NCBI RefSeq assembly: GCF_001540865.1
Contig: NC_033630.1
Coordinates: 6,473,242 to 6,537,241, forward strand
DNA: 64,000 bases
Direction of reading: 5' to 3'
Source: Ananas comosus
Lineage: Eukaryota > Streptophyta > Magnoliopsida > Poales > Bromeliaceae
The notes under the pieces were generated by a model. That model made no database searches. It worked only from the letters and a program-made list of their open reading frames with translations, and had not been told where the DNA came from. The position numbers and the translations under genes are program-made. Shown here piece by piece: positions 1-9,783 of the stretch. Positions within the stretch are counted from its first letter, which is position 1, and each line of letters opens with the position of its first letter.

Positions 1-32
1 TTTACGGTGTGCCCATCCATTCTCTCTCTCTC

Positions 33-63
<31 letters not shown>

Positions 64-617
64 TAACTGTGAGCATGCATGATGGCTTGTTACTAGGAAA
101 TAACAGGACAGATGGTTACTTGAGTTGTGTGTTTCAATCGAATGTACAAACTTTCTTATGATGTTATCCTAGTAGTTTATTGCCATATGCCTGCTTGTGT
201 TCTTATACTTACGATTGCTCATCCATTCTCATTTTGTGTTTGATCATTCAATGTTTGATATGCAACCCATTACATCCACTATCTGCGGTGCATATCTCAC
301 AAATAGCTATTTGTGTATTTGTTATCATTAAACTACCTGTCATAATTATTTTAGCTTCTCATGGTGATGGAATACGTGCTATGGTCTATAATGCCACACA
401 ATGGNAAAGGAAACAAATTGTTTTCACAAAAAAAAAGTAAAAATAAGATCTCTTTATATTTTTTTTCCTCACGTTTTTTTATTTTTTCATTTTGGGGCAC
501 AAGAAGGGTACACATTTTATAATTTTCTTGATTTTTTTTCTATTTTGTTTTAAATTGTGTGGGGGTTGAAATTAGATTTCCAGAAATAGCGGCGCGGTGC
601 AGCGAGTAGAAGTGGCG
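1..617. repeat. non-coding AT-rich stretch with (CT)n microsatellite
   Basis: A CT microsatellite runs over about 21-62. The rest is AT-rich with no convincing coding region. A single N at 405 marks a contig join inside a plain stretch. I see nothing else here. Confidence 0.7.
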
Positions 618-815
618 ATGGATTTGGAATCCGTGAGGTGGAAGAAGCGGTGGGTGTGAGGGTATCTGTACGAAATTGACGTGACCGTGACCAAGGAGGA
701 GCACGAAGCCGACAATAGTGGCGAAGGCGCTACGGAGATCGGGAATTTGCCTCCCCAGTGTCAGCGACTCGATCAAGATGCATTTGCCTTATTCGAGCCT
801 GATTTTTTTTCCTAA
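618..815 (+). pseudogene. unrecognised coding-like fragment with one in-frame stop
   Basis: An ATG at 618 opens a frame of 65 codons to TAA at 813-815, broken once by TGA at 657. The frame is acidic and hydrophilic (it includes TVTKEEHEADNSGEGATEIG) and distinctly more GC-rich than the poly-T-rich sequence on both sides. That contrast is what suggests former coding sequence. The TGA could be a deaminated CGA. I do not recognise the protein. It may be an exon fragment carried by a mobile element, or chance. Confidence 0.3.
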
Positions 816-1180
816 TTTTTGGTTGATTTTTTAGGGTGACTAAAGTGGATTTCTCTTTTTTGTTGGTTTTTCTTTATCATTATGCTGGATTTTATTGATT
901 TTTTTTGGGGTGATTATACTGGACTTCGATCTAAGGTTTTTTTGGGTCCCTTTTTGGGGTTGTTTTAGTGAATTTCGATATTTTTGTCAAATTAAAGATG
1001 TTAGCAGTGGCTCGAGGAGGGCGAGAAAAAAGTACGTGCACGAGATGCTCTCCCGATGAGTCGGGGGTACGATGGAGTGCAAGATTGAGGAATCGCATTA
1101 ATTTGTTTGCTACTACCATATCTCTAAAGGAGAAAATAGTAGCTTCATACAGTTGGGAATCCGGTACTCGCCCCGGTACC
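816..1180. other. non-coding, ends at assembly gap
   Basis: T-rich sequence followed by a mixed stretch with no homology I recognise. It ends in a CCCCGGTACC run right at the gap, which hints at an LTR U3 like others in this window, but too little is visible to call. Confidence 0.4.
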
Positions 1181-2170
1181 NNNNNNNNNNNNNNNNNNNN
1201 NNNNNNNNNNNNNNNNNNNNNNNNNNNNNNNNNNNNNNNNNNNNNNNNNNNNNNNNNNNNNNNNNNNNNNNNNNNNNNNNNNNNNNNNNNNNNNNNNNNN
1301 NNNNNNNNNNNNNNNNNNNNNNNNNNNNNNNNNNNNNNNNNNNNNNNNNNNNNNNNNNNNNNNNNNNNNNNNNNNNNNNNNNNNNNNNNNNNNNNNNNNN
1401 NNNNNNNNNNNNNNNNNNNNNNNNNNNNNNNNNNNNNNNNNNNNNNNNNNNNNNNNNNNNNNNNNNNNNNNNNNNNNNNNNNNNNNNNNNNNNNNNNNNN
1501 NNNNNNNNNNNNNNNNNNNNNNNNNNNNNNNNNNNNNNNNNNNNNNNNNNNNNNNNNNNNNNNNNNNNNNNNNNNNNNNNNNNNNNNNNNNNNNNNNNNN
1601 NNNNNNNNNNNNNNNNNNNNNNNNNNNNNNNNNNNNNNNNNNNNNNNNNNNNNNNNNNNNNNNNNNNNNNNNNNNNNNNNNNNNNNNNNNNNNNNNNNNN
1701 NNNNNNNNNNNNNNNNNNNNNNNNNNNNNNNNNNNNNNNNNNNNNNNNNNNNNNNNNNNNNNNNNNNNNNNNNNNNNNNNNNNNNNNNNNNNNNNNNNNN
1801 NNNNNNNNNNNNNNNNNNNNNNNNNNNNNNNNNNNNNNNNNNNNNNNNNNNNNNNNNNNNNNNNNNNNNNNNNNNNNNNNNNNNNNNNNNNNNNNNNNNN
1901 NNNNNNNNNNNNNNNNNNNNNNNNNNNNNNNNNNNNNNNNNNNNNNNNNNNNNNNNNNNNNNNNNNNNNNNNNNNNNNNNNNNNNNNNNNNNNNNNNNNN
2001 NNNNNNNNNNNNNNNNNNNNNNNNNNNNNNNNNNNNNNNNNNNNNNNNNNNNNNNNNNNNNNNNNNNNNNNNNNNNNNNNNNNNNNNNNNNNNNNNNNNN
2101 NNNNNNNNNNNNNNNNNNNNNNNNNNNNNNNNNNNNNNNNNNNNNNNNNNNNNNNNNNNNNNNNNNNNNN
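1181..2170. other. assembly gap (990 N)
   Basis: Run of N. Any open frame crossing it is meaningless. Confidence 0.99.
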
Positions 2171-2600
2171 TTCATTAAATAAGAGAAGATTACACCTGAC
2201 TCCTCTTCTGCAACAGAGTAGCTACAACCCTAGCCCTCTTTTTGAATCTCTCCTACCTTTCTCTCGTCTTCTATGAACCCACAAAGAAGACCTCTCCGCG
2301 TGCACCCGTGCACGAGGTGCACTAAAATAACTCTCTCTCTCTTTTTTTTCTCTCTCTGGTACGACACCCCAATGGTTCCAGCCGTACTCCTCTCAAAAAA
2401 GAGAGCCACAATGCCTATTTATAATGCTCAACTTAAAACGTACCCCAATCCTAATATATTTAGGATTCATACTTTAATTAATATCTAAATCTATCTTAAT
2501 CAATCTCTAATTGATTTAAATATTAATCCTAATCTAGTTAGGTTTATCCTCTATTTAATATTTAAATCTTAATTTATCTCAAATAGATTTAAATATTAAT
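2171..2600 (-). mobile_element. probable LTR or other repeat fragment
   Basis: A TATA-like box is readable on the minus strand (CTATTTATAATG on plus, about 2414-2425). It is followed by CT-rich leader-like sequence (2328-2360) and GTGCACC-type inverted words (2298-2322). This fits the promoter half of a minus-strand LTR whose other half is in the gap. No termini are visible. Confidence 0.35.
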
Positions 2601-2614
2601 TCTTATCCAAATAG

Positions 2615-2910
2615 GATTTAACTACAAATCTAACCAAATCCTAACACATACTATGCACATATTTAAGTCAAGATTTATTATCTTTACTGGTTATGGTCTT
2701 ATTTGTCATACTAAGGTATCATTTGGTTCAGATATAAGCAAGAATTGTCAATTTCAGAAATAGATTTAACTACAAATCTAACCAAATCCTAACACATACT
2801 ATGCACATATTTAAGTCAAGATTTATTATCTTTACTGGTTATGGTCTTATTTGTCATACTAAGGTATCATTTGGTTCAGATATAAGCAAGAATTGTCAAT
2901 TTCAGAAATA
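2615..2910. repeat. 148-bp perfect tandem duplication
   Basis: The unit at 2615-2762 is repeated at 2763-2910 with no difference that I can see. The unit contains TTTGGTTCAGATATAAGCAAG, a word like the end of a Tourist-type MITE, so part of it may derive from one. The identity implies a recent event or an assembly stutter. Confidence 0.85.
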
Positions 2911-3103
2911 GATATAAATTCGAGTATAAGTATATAAGAAATATATTACTTTTGCATATGAATGAAAATTGGTTTGTTACCGAAAATAAGAAAATTAGCA
3001 TTTGGATAGAAAAGATAGAATAAGAAGAATAATGATTAATATATATAAAATATAATATTATTACCCTCTTATTATATTTGAATTTGAATTTTTAAATTTT
3101 TAA

Positions 3104-3618
3104 NNNNNNNNNNNNNNNNNNNNNNNNNNNNNNNNNNNNNNNNNNNNNNNNNNNNNNNNNNNNNNNNNNNNNNNNNNNNNNNNNNNNNNNNNNNNNNNNN
3201 NNNNNNNNNNNNNNNNNNNNNNNNNNNNNNNNNNNNNNNNNNNNNNNNNNNNNNNNNNNNNNNNNNNNNNNNNNNNNNNNNNNNNNNNNNNNNNNNNNNN
3301 NNNNNNNNNNNNNNNNNNNNNNNNNNNNNNNNNNNNNNNNNNNNNNNNNNNNNNNNNNNNNNNNNNNNNNNNNNNNNNNNNNNNNNNNNNNNNNNNNNNN
3401 NNNNNNNNNNNNNNNNNNNNNNNNNNNNNNNNNNNNNNNNNNNNNNNNNNNNNNNNNNNNNNNNNNNNNNNNNNNNNNNNNNNNNNNNNNNNNNNNNNNN
3501 NNNNNNNNNNNNNNNNNNNNNNNNNNNNNNNNNNNNNNNNNNNNNNNNNNNNNNNNNNNNNNNNNNNNNNNNNNNNNNNNNNNNNNNNNNNNNNNNNNNN
3601 NNNNNNNNNNNNNNNNNN
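3104..3618. other. assembly gap (515 N)
   Basis: Run of N between two AT-rich tracts. The sequence at 2911-3103 is also AT-rich and shows no gene. Confidence 0.99.
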
Positions 3619-3896
3619 CATTAATTTTGAGATTAAATAATATAAATTTTAAAAAGTAAAAATTAAAAATTAAATTTTAAATTAAATTTTAAAATTAAAA
3701 ATTTTAATTTTAATTTTTAAATTATAAAAATAAAAACATGGTGGACTTTAAATTTAAATTTTTAAATATTTAAATTTTAAATTTTTAAATTTTTGAATAT
3801 TAAAATTTAAATTTTAAATTTTAAATTTTAAAATTTTAAAATTTTAAATTTTAATTTTAAATTTTAAATTTTAGTTTTAAATCTTAATTAAAAATT
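3619..3896. repeat. AAATTTTAAATTT low-complexity tract
   Basis: Almost pure A/T made of loosely periodic AAATTTTAAATTT words. The same class of tract recurs at 6326-6560, 15000-15176, 22000-22980 and 44030-44520. Confidence 0.85.
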
Positions 3897-4200
3897 TAAA
3901 ATGTCACGCCCCGGATTACTCGGTTCCCCGGGTTCGCTAACAGACCCGCCATATACATAGGTATTTCCTCTGTATACGAAGCGAAAAGTAAAGTATCTGT
4001 AATCATACAACACTACAGACAGTAGTATAGAGCAGTTAGGAGAAAATAAACCATAAATATAAACTATGGTTCTATACATACATAGAATCCAAGATACAAA
4101 AGCACTCGCACTGGTGAGAGTACAACATCTGTATATATAAACCAAAACTACACTACCTGCAGCGGTCCTCCACTAGCTCAGCAACTCGACTGGAAGGGCT

Positions 4201-4260
4201 CTAACTCGCGACGCCCTTGCCATGATCAAAATCAGCGACAGCAGCAGCCGAAGACGATGG
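4201..4260 (-). other. candidate LTR terminal micro-exon, family 4 copy 1 (decayed)
   Basis: On minus, after GCACAG, 20 codons read PSSSAAAVADFDHGKGVAS-stop. The copy at 47108 has R where this one has H, and A where this one has V. Both changes fit deamination of methylated C. The AG dinucleotide that precedes the tail in other copies is missing, so splicing at this site would lose the frame. This copy looks decayed. Confidence 0.4.
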
Positions 4261-4295
4261 CTGTGCAAAACAGTGGAAACAAACTGGGCGTGAGA

Positions 4296-4361
4296 ACTAC
4301 TGTATAAAACAAGTAGTCCTCAGTGGGTACCGCCCTCAAACTCATCGGTCCACCCACTAAG
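4296..4361 (-). other. conserved double hairpin in family 4 LTR
   Basis: Two inverted repeats sit side by side: ACTACTGTAT...AAGTAGT (4296-4317), and CAGTGGGTACC pairing with GGTCCACCCACT (4321-4357). The same pair occurs at 47013-47074, and related forms occur in other LTR families in this window. Confidence 0.6.
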
Positions 4362-6325
4362 TCTACAGGGGTAAGCAAGAAATAGTAAGGAAAGCTGGAA
4401 CAAATTTACAGCTATCTGTCTCTATACTATCATGCTCTAATCTAACCAGCTGTAGAATAGTGTCAACTCAGACCTAATCTCGAATAGAGACTGTAATCAT
4501 ACCCGTCCCTGAGGCTGTGAACACACCTGTCCCGCCAGGTTGCAACTAATCAGCTACCTCCACACTAACAAGTCCGTGGATAGCAAGTCCAACCTGCACG
4601 AACGACACCAACGCAAATGCACTAAGCCCGACCCGGAGTGGCACTCGTGAGCGCTACCCAACCGAGTATGCAAGTATATCTCTGTCGAGCTCAATCAGGC
4701 TCTAACAAGCCAAAGACAAGTAGCTAGGGCCAAAACAGGTCAAGAAACAGAACCCACGTGCCCTCGGCACAATCTGATACCAAAAACAGGAATCTGGGTC
4801 CACCGTCCATCCCGGCGGCACCCGACAACCGGAAACAGCCTAGACTCTGCTGTAAAAATAAGCTCGGCGTCCCAGCACGAGCGTAAATGCATTCTAAACT
4901 ACCCCGGGTATCCACCGCGCTGAAACAGCGGTGATACAACCAAATCACGACTCCTAGAGCTAAATCAGGTAGTAAAATCATATGACGGGTCAAAACACGG
5001 ATTTTCTCCTAAGTCAATTTTCAAGTCCAACATGTATATTTTTCGAATTAAGAATCATGCTCCAAATTCAGATTTCATACTTTACCAATCGATGAATTTG
5101 AGCTACAACATGCTATATCGAAGTCGAACAATACATGTTTGCTATACACATATACTTAGGAGCAAAACCGATGATAAACCCACCTCAAAAGCAATTCCTG
5201 GCAGCAAGAAGATCTCGGAGGTGCTGGAAACTTAGCCGAACTCCCTCTCAGCGAGCAAGGGTCCACAATCCGGCTCAGAACTTCCGAATCCACTAAAATC
5301 CATCAAAATGCCACAATCAACACAATTTTCAGCACTTAAGCTAAATTAACCCAACTCCACAGTCCAAACTCATCTAAAAAGCTCCAATTCAGGTGAGGAC
5401 AGTCCCAAATCCAATGGAGTATATTGGAGAATGATTCTCAGGTCCCAAATTCTCCTGCTTCCAAAGATGGCATCAAAAAAAGCTCAAAATCCACAATTCT
5501 GTCCAAATACAACAACTGCAGAGTAAAACTTGAGTTCGACCAAGCTAACCTCAACCAAATTCTGCAATTCAGGACTTCTGGATTCTTTTGGCAGTCTAGA
5601 ATCCAGCAAACCAAGTTTCACTGCGATCCGACCTTCCTACGTCGCACACGAGCCAAAACACTGGAGGTCGTCGCTGAAGAACTGTAGAATCAGCACCTGT
5701 CAAACTTGGAGTTGTGGATCTTGAAGCAATTTGAGGGATTTGGAGGGGTTAGAATGCAAAGTAGAGGATCACTGTGAAGAAGAGAGGAAAAGAGCTCACC
5801 AGGGACGCTCCTCAGCTATTTATAGGGTGAACATAGGGTCAGATGAATCTCAGGAACAAAGGGTGCAATTCTGTTACCCCTGCAGAAATGGCCACTTTCG
5901 GGCACCCTAAACCCATTTCTGGGTGTCCCAAACATGCACGTTTGCTCCCCTTTGGTTCCATCGCCGGCGGTGTGCTGCTCCCGAATCCGACTCGGGCGGA
6001 ACTCACCTACCACCAGCCACGTGTCAGCGCAAACGATACTCAAGAGGTGTAATTTTCGGACCCACTTCCGGGCACCCGAAACATGGACCCGAATTGGCTT
6101 CCAGTTCTGATCAAATCTGCACTCAACTTCTGGGTGACCCAAGACCAGTTCTGGGAGCCCAAATCTGGCAAAACTCCAGTTTTGCTTATTTGAGTGCGCC
6201 GAATCCATTTCTGCATCCATTTTGCGCAGAAACGACTCTGACTCAGTCCGACATTCTCCAGATGTGTCGACCAGTTACTAACACTTAAGCCAATCCTATC
6301 CAAAGCTCAGAAACACTACATAAAA

Positions 6326-6570
6326 TTTTTGAAATTTAAAATTTAAAAATTTAAATTTAAATTTTAAATATTTAAAAATTAAATTTTAAATTATAAATTT
6401 TGAAAATTTAAAATCTAAAAAATTTTTAATTTTTAAAATTTAAACTTTTAAAATTTAAATTAATATTATTAATTTAATATTAATTAGATTAATTAATTAT
6501 TTAAAATTATTAATTAGATTAATTAATGATTTAAATCTATTAATTAGAGTTTAATTAATCTTGTTTTTGG
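6326..6570. repeat. AT-rich flank duplicated at 15000-15176
   Basis: Low-complexity A/T. It matches the flank of the second family 4 LTR base for base over about 175 bp until the gap at 15177, which shows that the two solo LTRs represent one insertion event. Confidence 0.8.
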
Positions 6571-7094
6571 ATGTTTCTGAGATAAGGATGGAACAACAAT
6601 TTCAGATTTATACTAGATTATACCAGCTTATTATAGATACCTGAGAACTATTATTTTAGGGTATGAAAAATAGCGTTTGTGTATAGAAGGGGGATAAGGG
6701 GTTATTCCACCCTTTATCCCCGAACCAAACGGGGGCTAAGTTAATAAGATTCTACGGATTCATATGGAGTAGTATCATTGTTGCTTCTTTCATTATTGTT
6801 ATGTATAATTTATTTACTGAAATTGTAAGTTTTGCTACATATGTACATATATCTACTTCATCTCTTCTATTTGTATATATTGATATATATTATTTTTGTT
6901 TATTGATGTCTTATGGCAAGTCAAAAATTTTTAAAATTTTTTACTTTGTCAATCTTCTGTCTTACTATTATTTTTTAATTTATTGTTATACATTCGTTTA
7001 CTTCTATAGCATTAGCCGCCTGCAACGTGCGGCTAACTTCACTTGTCTATAGTAATATATGGTTGTTAATTAAAGTGCAAACATAAATTTCTTC

Positions 7095-7098
<4 letters not shown>
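6571..7098. other. non-coding; possible Tourist-like MITE end
   Basis: GAACCAAACGGGGGCTAAG at about 6722-6740 looks like the terminal inverted repeat of a Tourist/Stowaway-type MITE. The partner end near 6565-6590 is weak. From there to 7098 I see no gene. Confidence 0.3.
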
Positions 7099-7151
<53 letters not shown>

Positions 7152-7260
7152 TATATAATATGTATTATTATATATATATACTATAGTATATATGTATATA
7201 TATATATATATATATATGTACTATAATATTATATATAGAGAGAGAAGAGAGGGAGAGAGT
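7099..7260. repeat. (TA)n and (GA)n microsatellite
   Basis: Long TA runs at about 7099-7145 and 7198-7217, followed by GAGAGAG. Several MITEs in this window abut exactly this kind of compound microsatellite. Confidence 0.9.
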
Positions 7261-8013
7261 ACGGCGTAGTGCATTCTGAAGCACGAGCCCGCTCCATGCT
7301 TTTCCAAGTCGATTTTCGCATAGTTCGGGATTTTCGAAATCGCCGATCGGGCTTCCGTTAGATTTGATATAGAGTATTTTAAGTATTTAGAAAATATAAA
7401 TTTTTAGCGTTTTTTGTATATAATTTGGTTAGTGATCAAAGTTGACTCATCAGATACGAAAATAAATTTACAAAATATGATGATATGACATTAATTTATA
7501 GGATCAAAAATAATTGATAATGTTTATATAGTATAAAGATTTTCTATCAAAATTTCACTGAATCTGTAGATATTTTACACCGTTAAACTTGCAAAACGGC
7601 TCACTTACGGCCAATTAAATTATTGATTTTGGAGCCCCTGTCCGAATCACTAGGAAAATAATATCGAAAAATTGCATAATTTATTTTCTATGTACTTCAA
7701 ATACTCTAAATCAAGTTTAACAGAGCCGATCGACAATTCGAAAGTCGCAACATGGAAAACGACCTGGAATGGCTCTGTGCTTTCAGAAGCATAGTAGCCT
7801 CACACTATATTCCGTGCTTCCAGAAGCACAGTAGCCTCACACCTATAGTGTGAGGCTACTATGCTTCTGGAAGCACGGAATCTTTAGTGCTTCTAGGTCG
7901 TTTTCCATGTTGCGACTTTCAAATCGTCGATCGGCTCCGTTAAACTTAATCTAGTGTATTTGAAGTATCTAGAAAATAAATTTTATAATTTTTCGATATC
8001 ATTTGCCTAGTGA
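7261..8013. mobile_element. fold-back MITE, cut by gap
   Basis: The arm at about 7572-7838 is followed by its reverse complement from about 7843 to the gap. Key words are GGCTCACTTACGG, CACTAGGAAAATAATATC and the centre CAGTAGCCTCACACC/GTGTGAGGCTACTATG. A more diverged arm occupies 7261-7571. The same family is complete at 16019-16514. There are no coding frames, so it is non-autonomous. The transcript would fold into a hairpin with a stem well over 150 bp. Confidence 0.75.
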
Positions 8014-8045
8014 NNNNNNNNNNNNNNNNNNNNNNNNNNNNNNNN
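8014..8045. other. assembly gap (32 N)
   Basis: Short run of N between a fold-back MITE and a truncated LTR. The two sides are not visibly related. Confidence 0.99.
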
Positions 8046-9783
8046 AAGGTAGTCCAGCTTGTGCCGCCTAAGTGCCTGTGGTAGCGCAACATCCCTACTC
8101 ATGGAATGTGTCTGTCCCACTCGACCCCGTAGGCTTCTCAATACCGCACGAGCGAACAAAAGTCGCGTAGGCTAACTCCGGAGTGCCGGCTTGTAGGGAG
8201 CGACCCTCACAAGCATGTGCGAATGAGCACAAATGGCAAGCAAGCAAGGTCAAAGTCTCAAGTACTCTACTCTCGAGCCTCTCACATGGCAAGGCCACTA
8301 GCATCCCAAGGATCTAGTCCGAAGTCTCAAAGTGACGCTCCAACGCACACCGTCGCTTAGTGCCTCTTTATGACACTTAAGCATCACGACTAATCATGCC
8401 CAATTCATGTCCCGTAATCCAATTAACTAGGTTCACTTTAGCCCGGGCCCCATGCCTCTTTATGACATTGGCCCAATCTCAAATAGTCCAAGTTCTCAAG
8501 CCTTCTGTAGGCCTCTAAAATCCCTAAGATCACAATTGGCATATAGGTTAAATGCATGAAGCAAGGTTCATTTACATAATAAGGATCATGGTTCCCAAAC
8601 ATAAACAGAATGCGAAGTCTCCCATGCATGCACTCTACCACATAGAGGTCTAAATTTTCACTATACATAACATATGCATGTTAAACATTCTAAAATTCAT
8701 ATTAAATACATTTAACAAGGAAATGCATGAATTTCAAGTTTACGAAACATATTTGCCAAATATGAGCATTTCTCATATCATAGGCTAGGTCAAACCCACC
8801 GAACCGTCGCGTGCTCCTTCAATTCGCCGAACGGAGTTGTCCACGAGCCTCAAGATACCCTAAAAGTAATCAGCGAAGAGATACGAGGGCATTACGACCA
8901 TCCTATAACATCAAACATTAACCTAGGAGCATAAAGGGGCAAAACTCACCTCAAGAGTAGAAATCTCTTCCAAAGCTTCAAAAGAGAGCTAGAACCCTTC
9001 CAAACCAATCCCAAGGAAGGTTCTAAACCAACTAATTTAGGTCCAAAACCCTAGATCAAAAATGCCCAAAATCAAACCCTAAATCTCAAAACTAGGGTTT
9101 CATCACAAGAAAAATCTCAAATCCAAAGTCTAGATGGAGAGAAAGGGCTACCAACCTCAAAGAAGCTTCAATCCAAGCTCAATGGGTGAAAATCTTCACT
9201 CTTGCAAGCTCCAAGTCCAAGCTCCAAGCACCAAGGAAGAAGAGAGGGTGAGGGAGATGCTCCAAGTCCTCAAATGCTCCAAACTTCTTCTCCTTCCCTC
9301 ATTCTTCTCCTTCTCCTTCTTCTTCTCTATCAAGGGTGTAGAGAGGGTTGAGAGGAGAGAAATGGGGAGAGGAGAGAGTGGAGGGGTCATATAGACCCTC
9401 TATTGTAACAAAATCCCAAGAGGCCCCTCAAAAATCCAAAAATACATCAGCCCGGTCTGGGCAGTTTTCGCCCAGAGGGACCGGTCTCTCCCCAGCAGGG
9501 ACCGGTCTCTCGCTGCGAACCCGAAAAACCAGCGTTCGGGAACCGGTCTCGCCTGCCAGGGACCGGTTGCCTCAGGCTGCCTCAACACTGCTCACTGGGG
9601 GAACCGGTCTCTCCTTCCAGGGACCGGTCCCCGAGAGTAAAAACTCTCAGGACTTGACCAAAGTTCCAGATTTCGAACTTTTCGGGTCGGGAAGCATTTT
9701 ACAACCCTCCACCAAGTGTGGAAAAGCTCGAAATACATCCAAACACTCGAACCTCGCAATTTGCAAAGGTCCAGTGTGTTACA
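8046..9783 (-). mobile_element. LTR, family 3, 3' part missing
   Basis: On minus this starts TGTAACACACTGG (9783 downward) within family 5 sequence. It has seven ACCGGTCCC/ACCGGTTCC-type palindromes (about 9446-9640), a TATA-like TATATGA (9387-9394 on plus), a CT-rich leader (9290-9380) and a splice-donor-like GAG|GTTGG (donor at 9155). It runs into the gap before its end, so I cannot say whether it is a solo LTR. The orientation is opposite to the family 5 LTR it interrupts. Confidence 0.7.
9446..9640 (-). promoter_or_regulatory. U3 palindrome array (ACCGGTCCC), family 3
   Basis: About seven copies of ACCGGT, most extended to GAGACCGGTCCC, at irregular spacing of 20-50 bp. The nearest is about 50 bp upstream of the TATA box on minus. 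Spacing and placement match arrays built of different palindromes in families 1, 2 and 4. Confidence 0.6.

Larger units (their letters stand above)
3902..6320 (-). mobile_element. solo LTR, family 4 copy 1 (Ty3/gypsy-type)
   Basis: The element starts TGTCACGCCCCGG and ends CACTACA on the plus strand, giving TG...CA ends. It is flanked by a 5-bp target duplication TAAAA (3897-3901 and 6321-6325), so both borders are exact. Read on minus it has a TATA box (5817-5825 on plus), an upstream array of TTCTGGGCGCCC-like words (5896-6165), and near its end the hairpin plus DRGKG-type tail described separately. There is no internal gag-pol and only one LTR, so it is a solo LTR left by LTR-LTR recombination. 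The length of 2419 bp and the CGGGGCGTGACA end link it to the other chromovirus-like LTRs here. Confidence 0.9.

Noticed and set aside
931..2182. Long open frames across 1181-2170 on both strands
   Set aside because: They are open only because the gap is N. The few real codons show no gene.
4724..4993. 89-aa frame also present at 13401-13670
   Set aside because: Conserved only because both belong to the same LTR insertion. The third copy (46400-46680, plus strand) does not keep it as coding.
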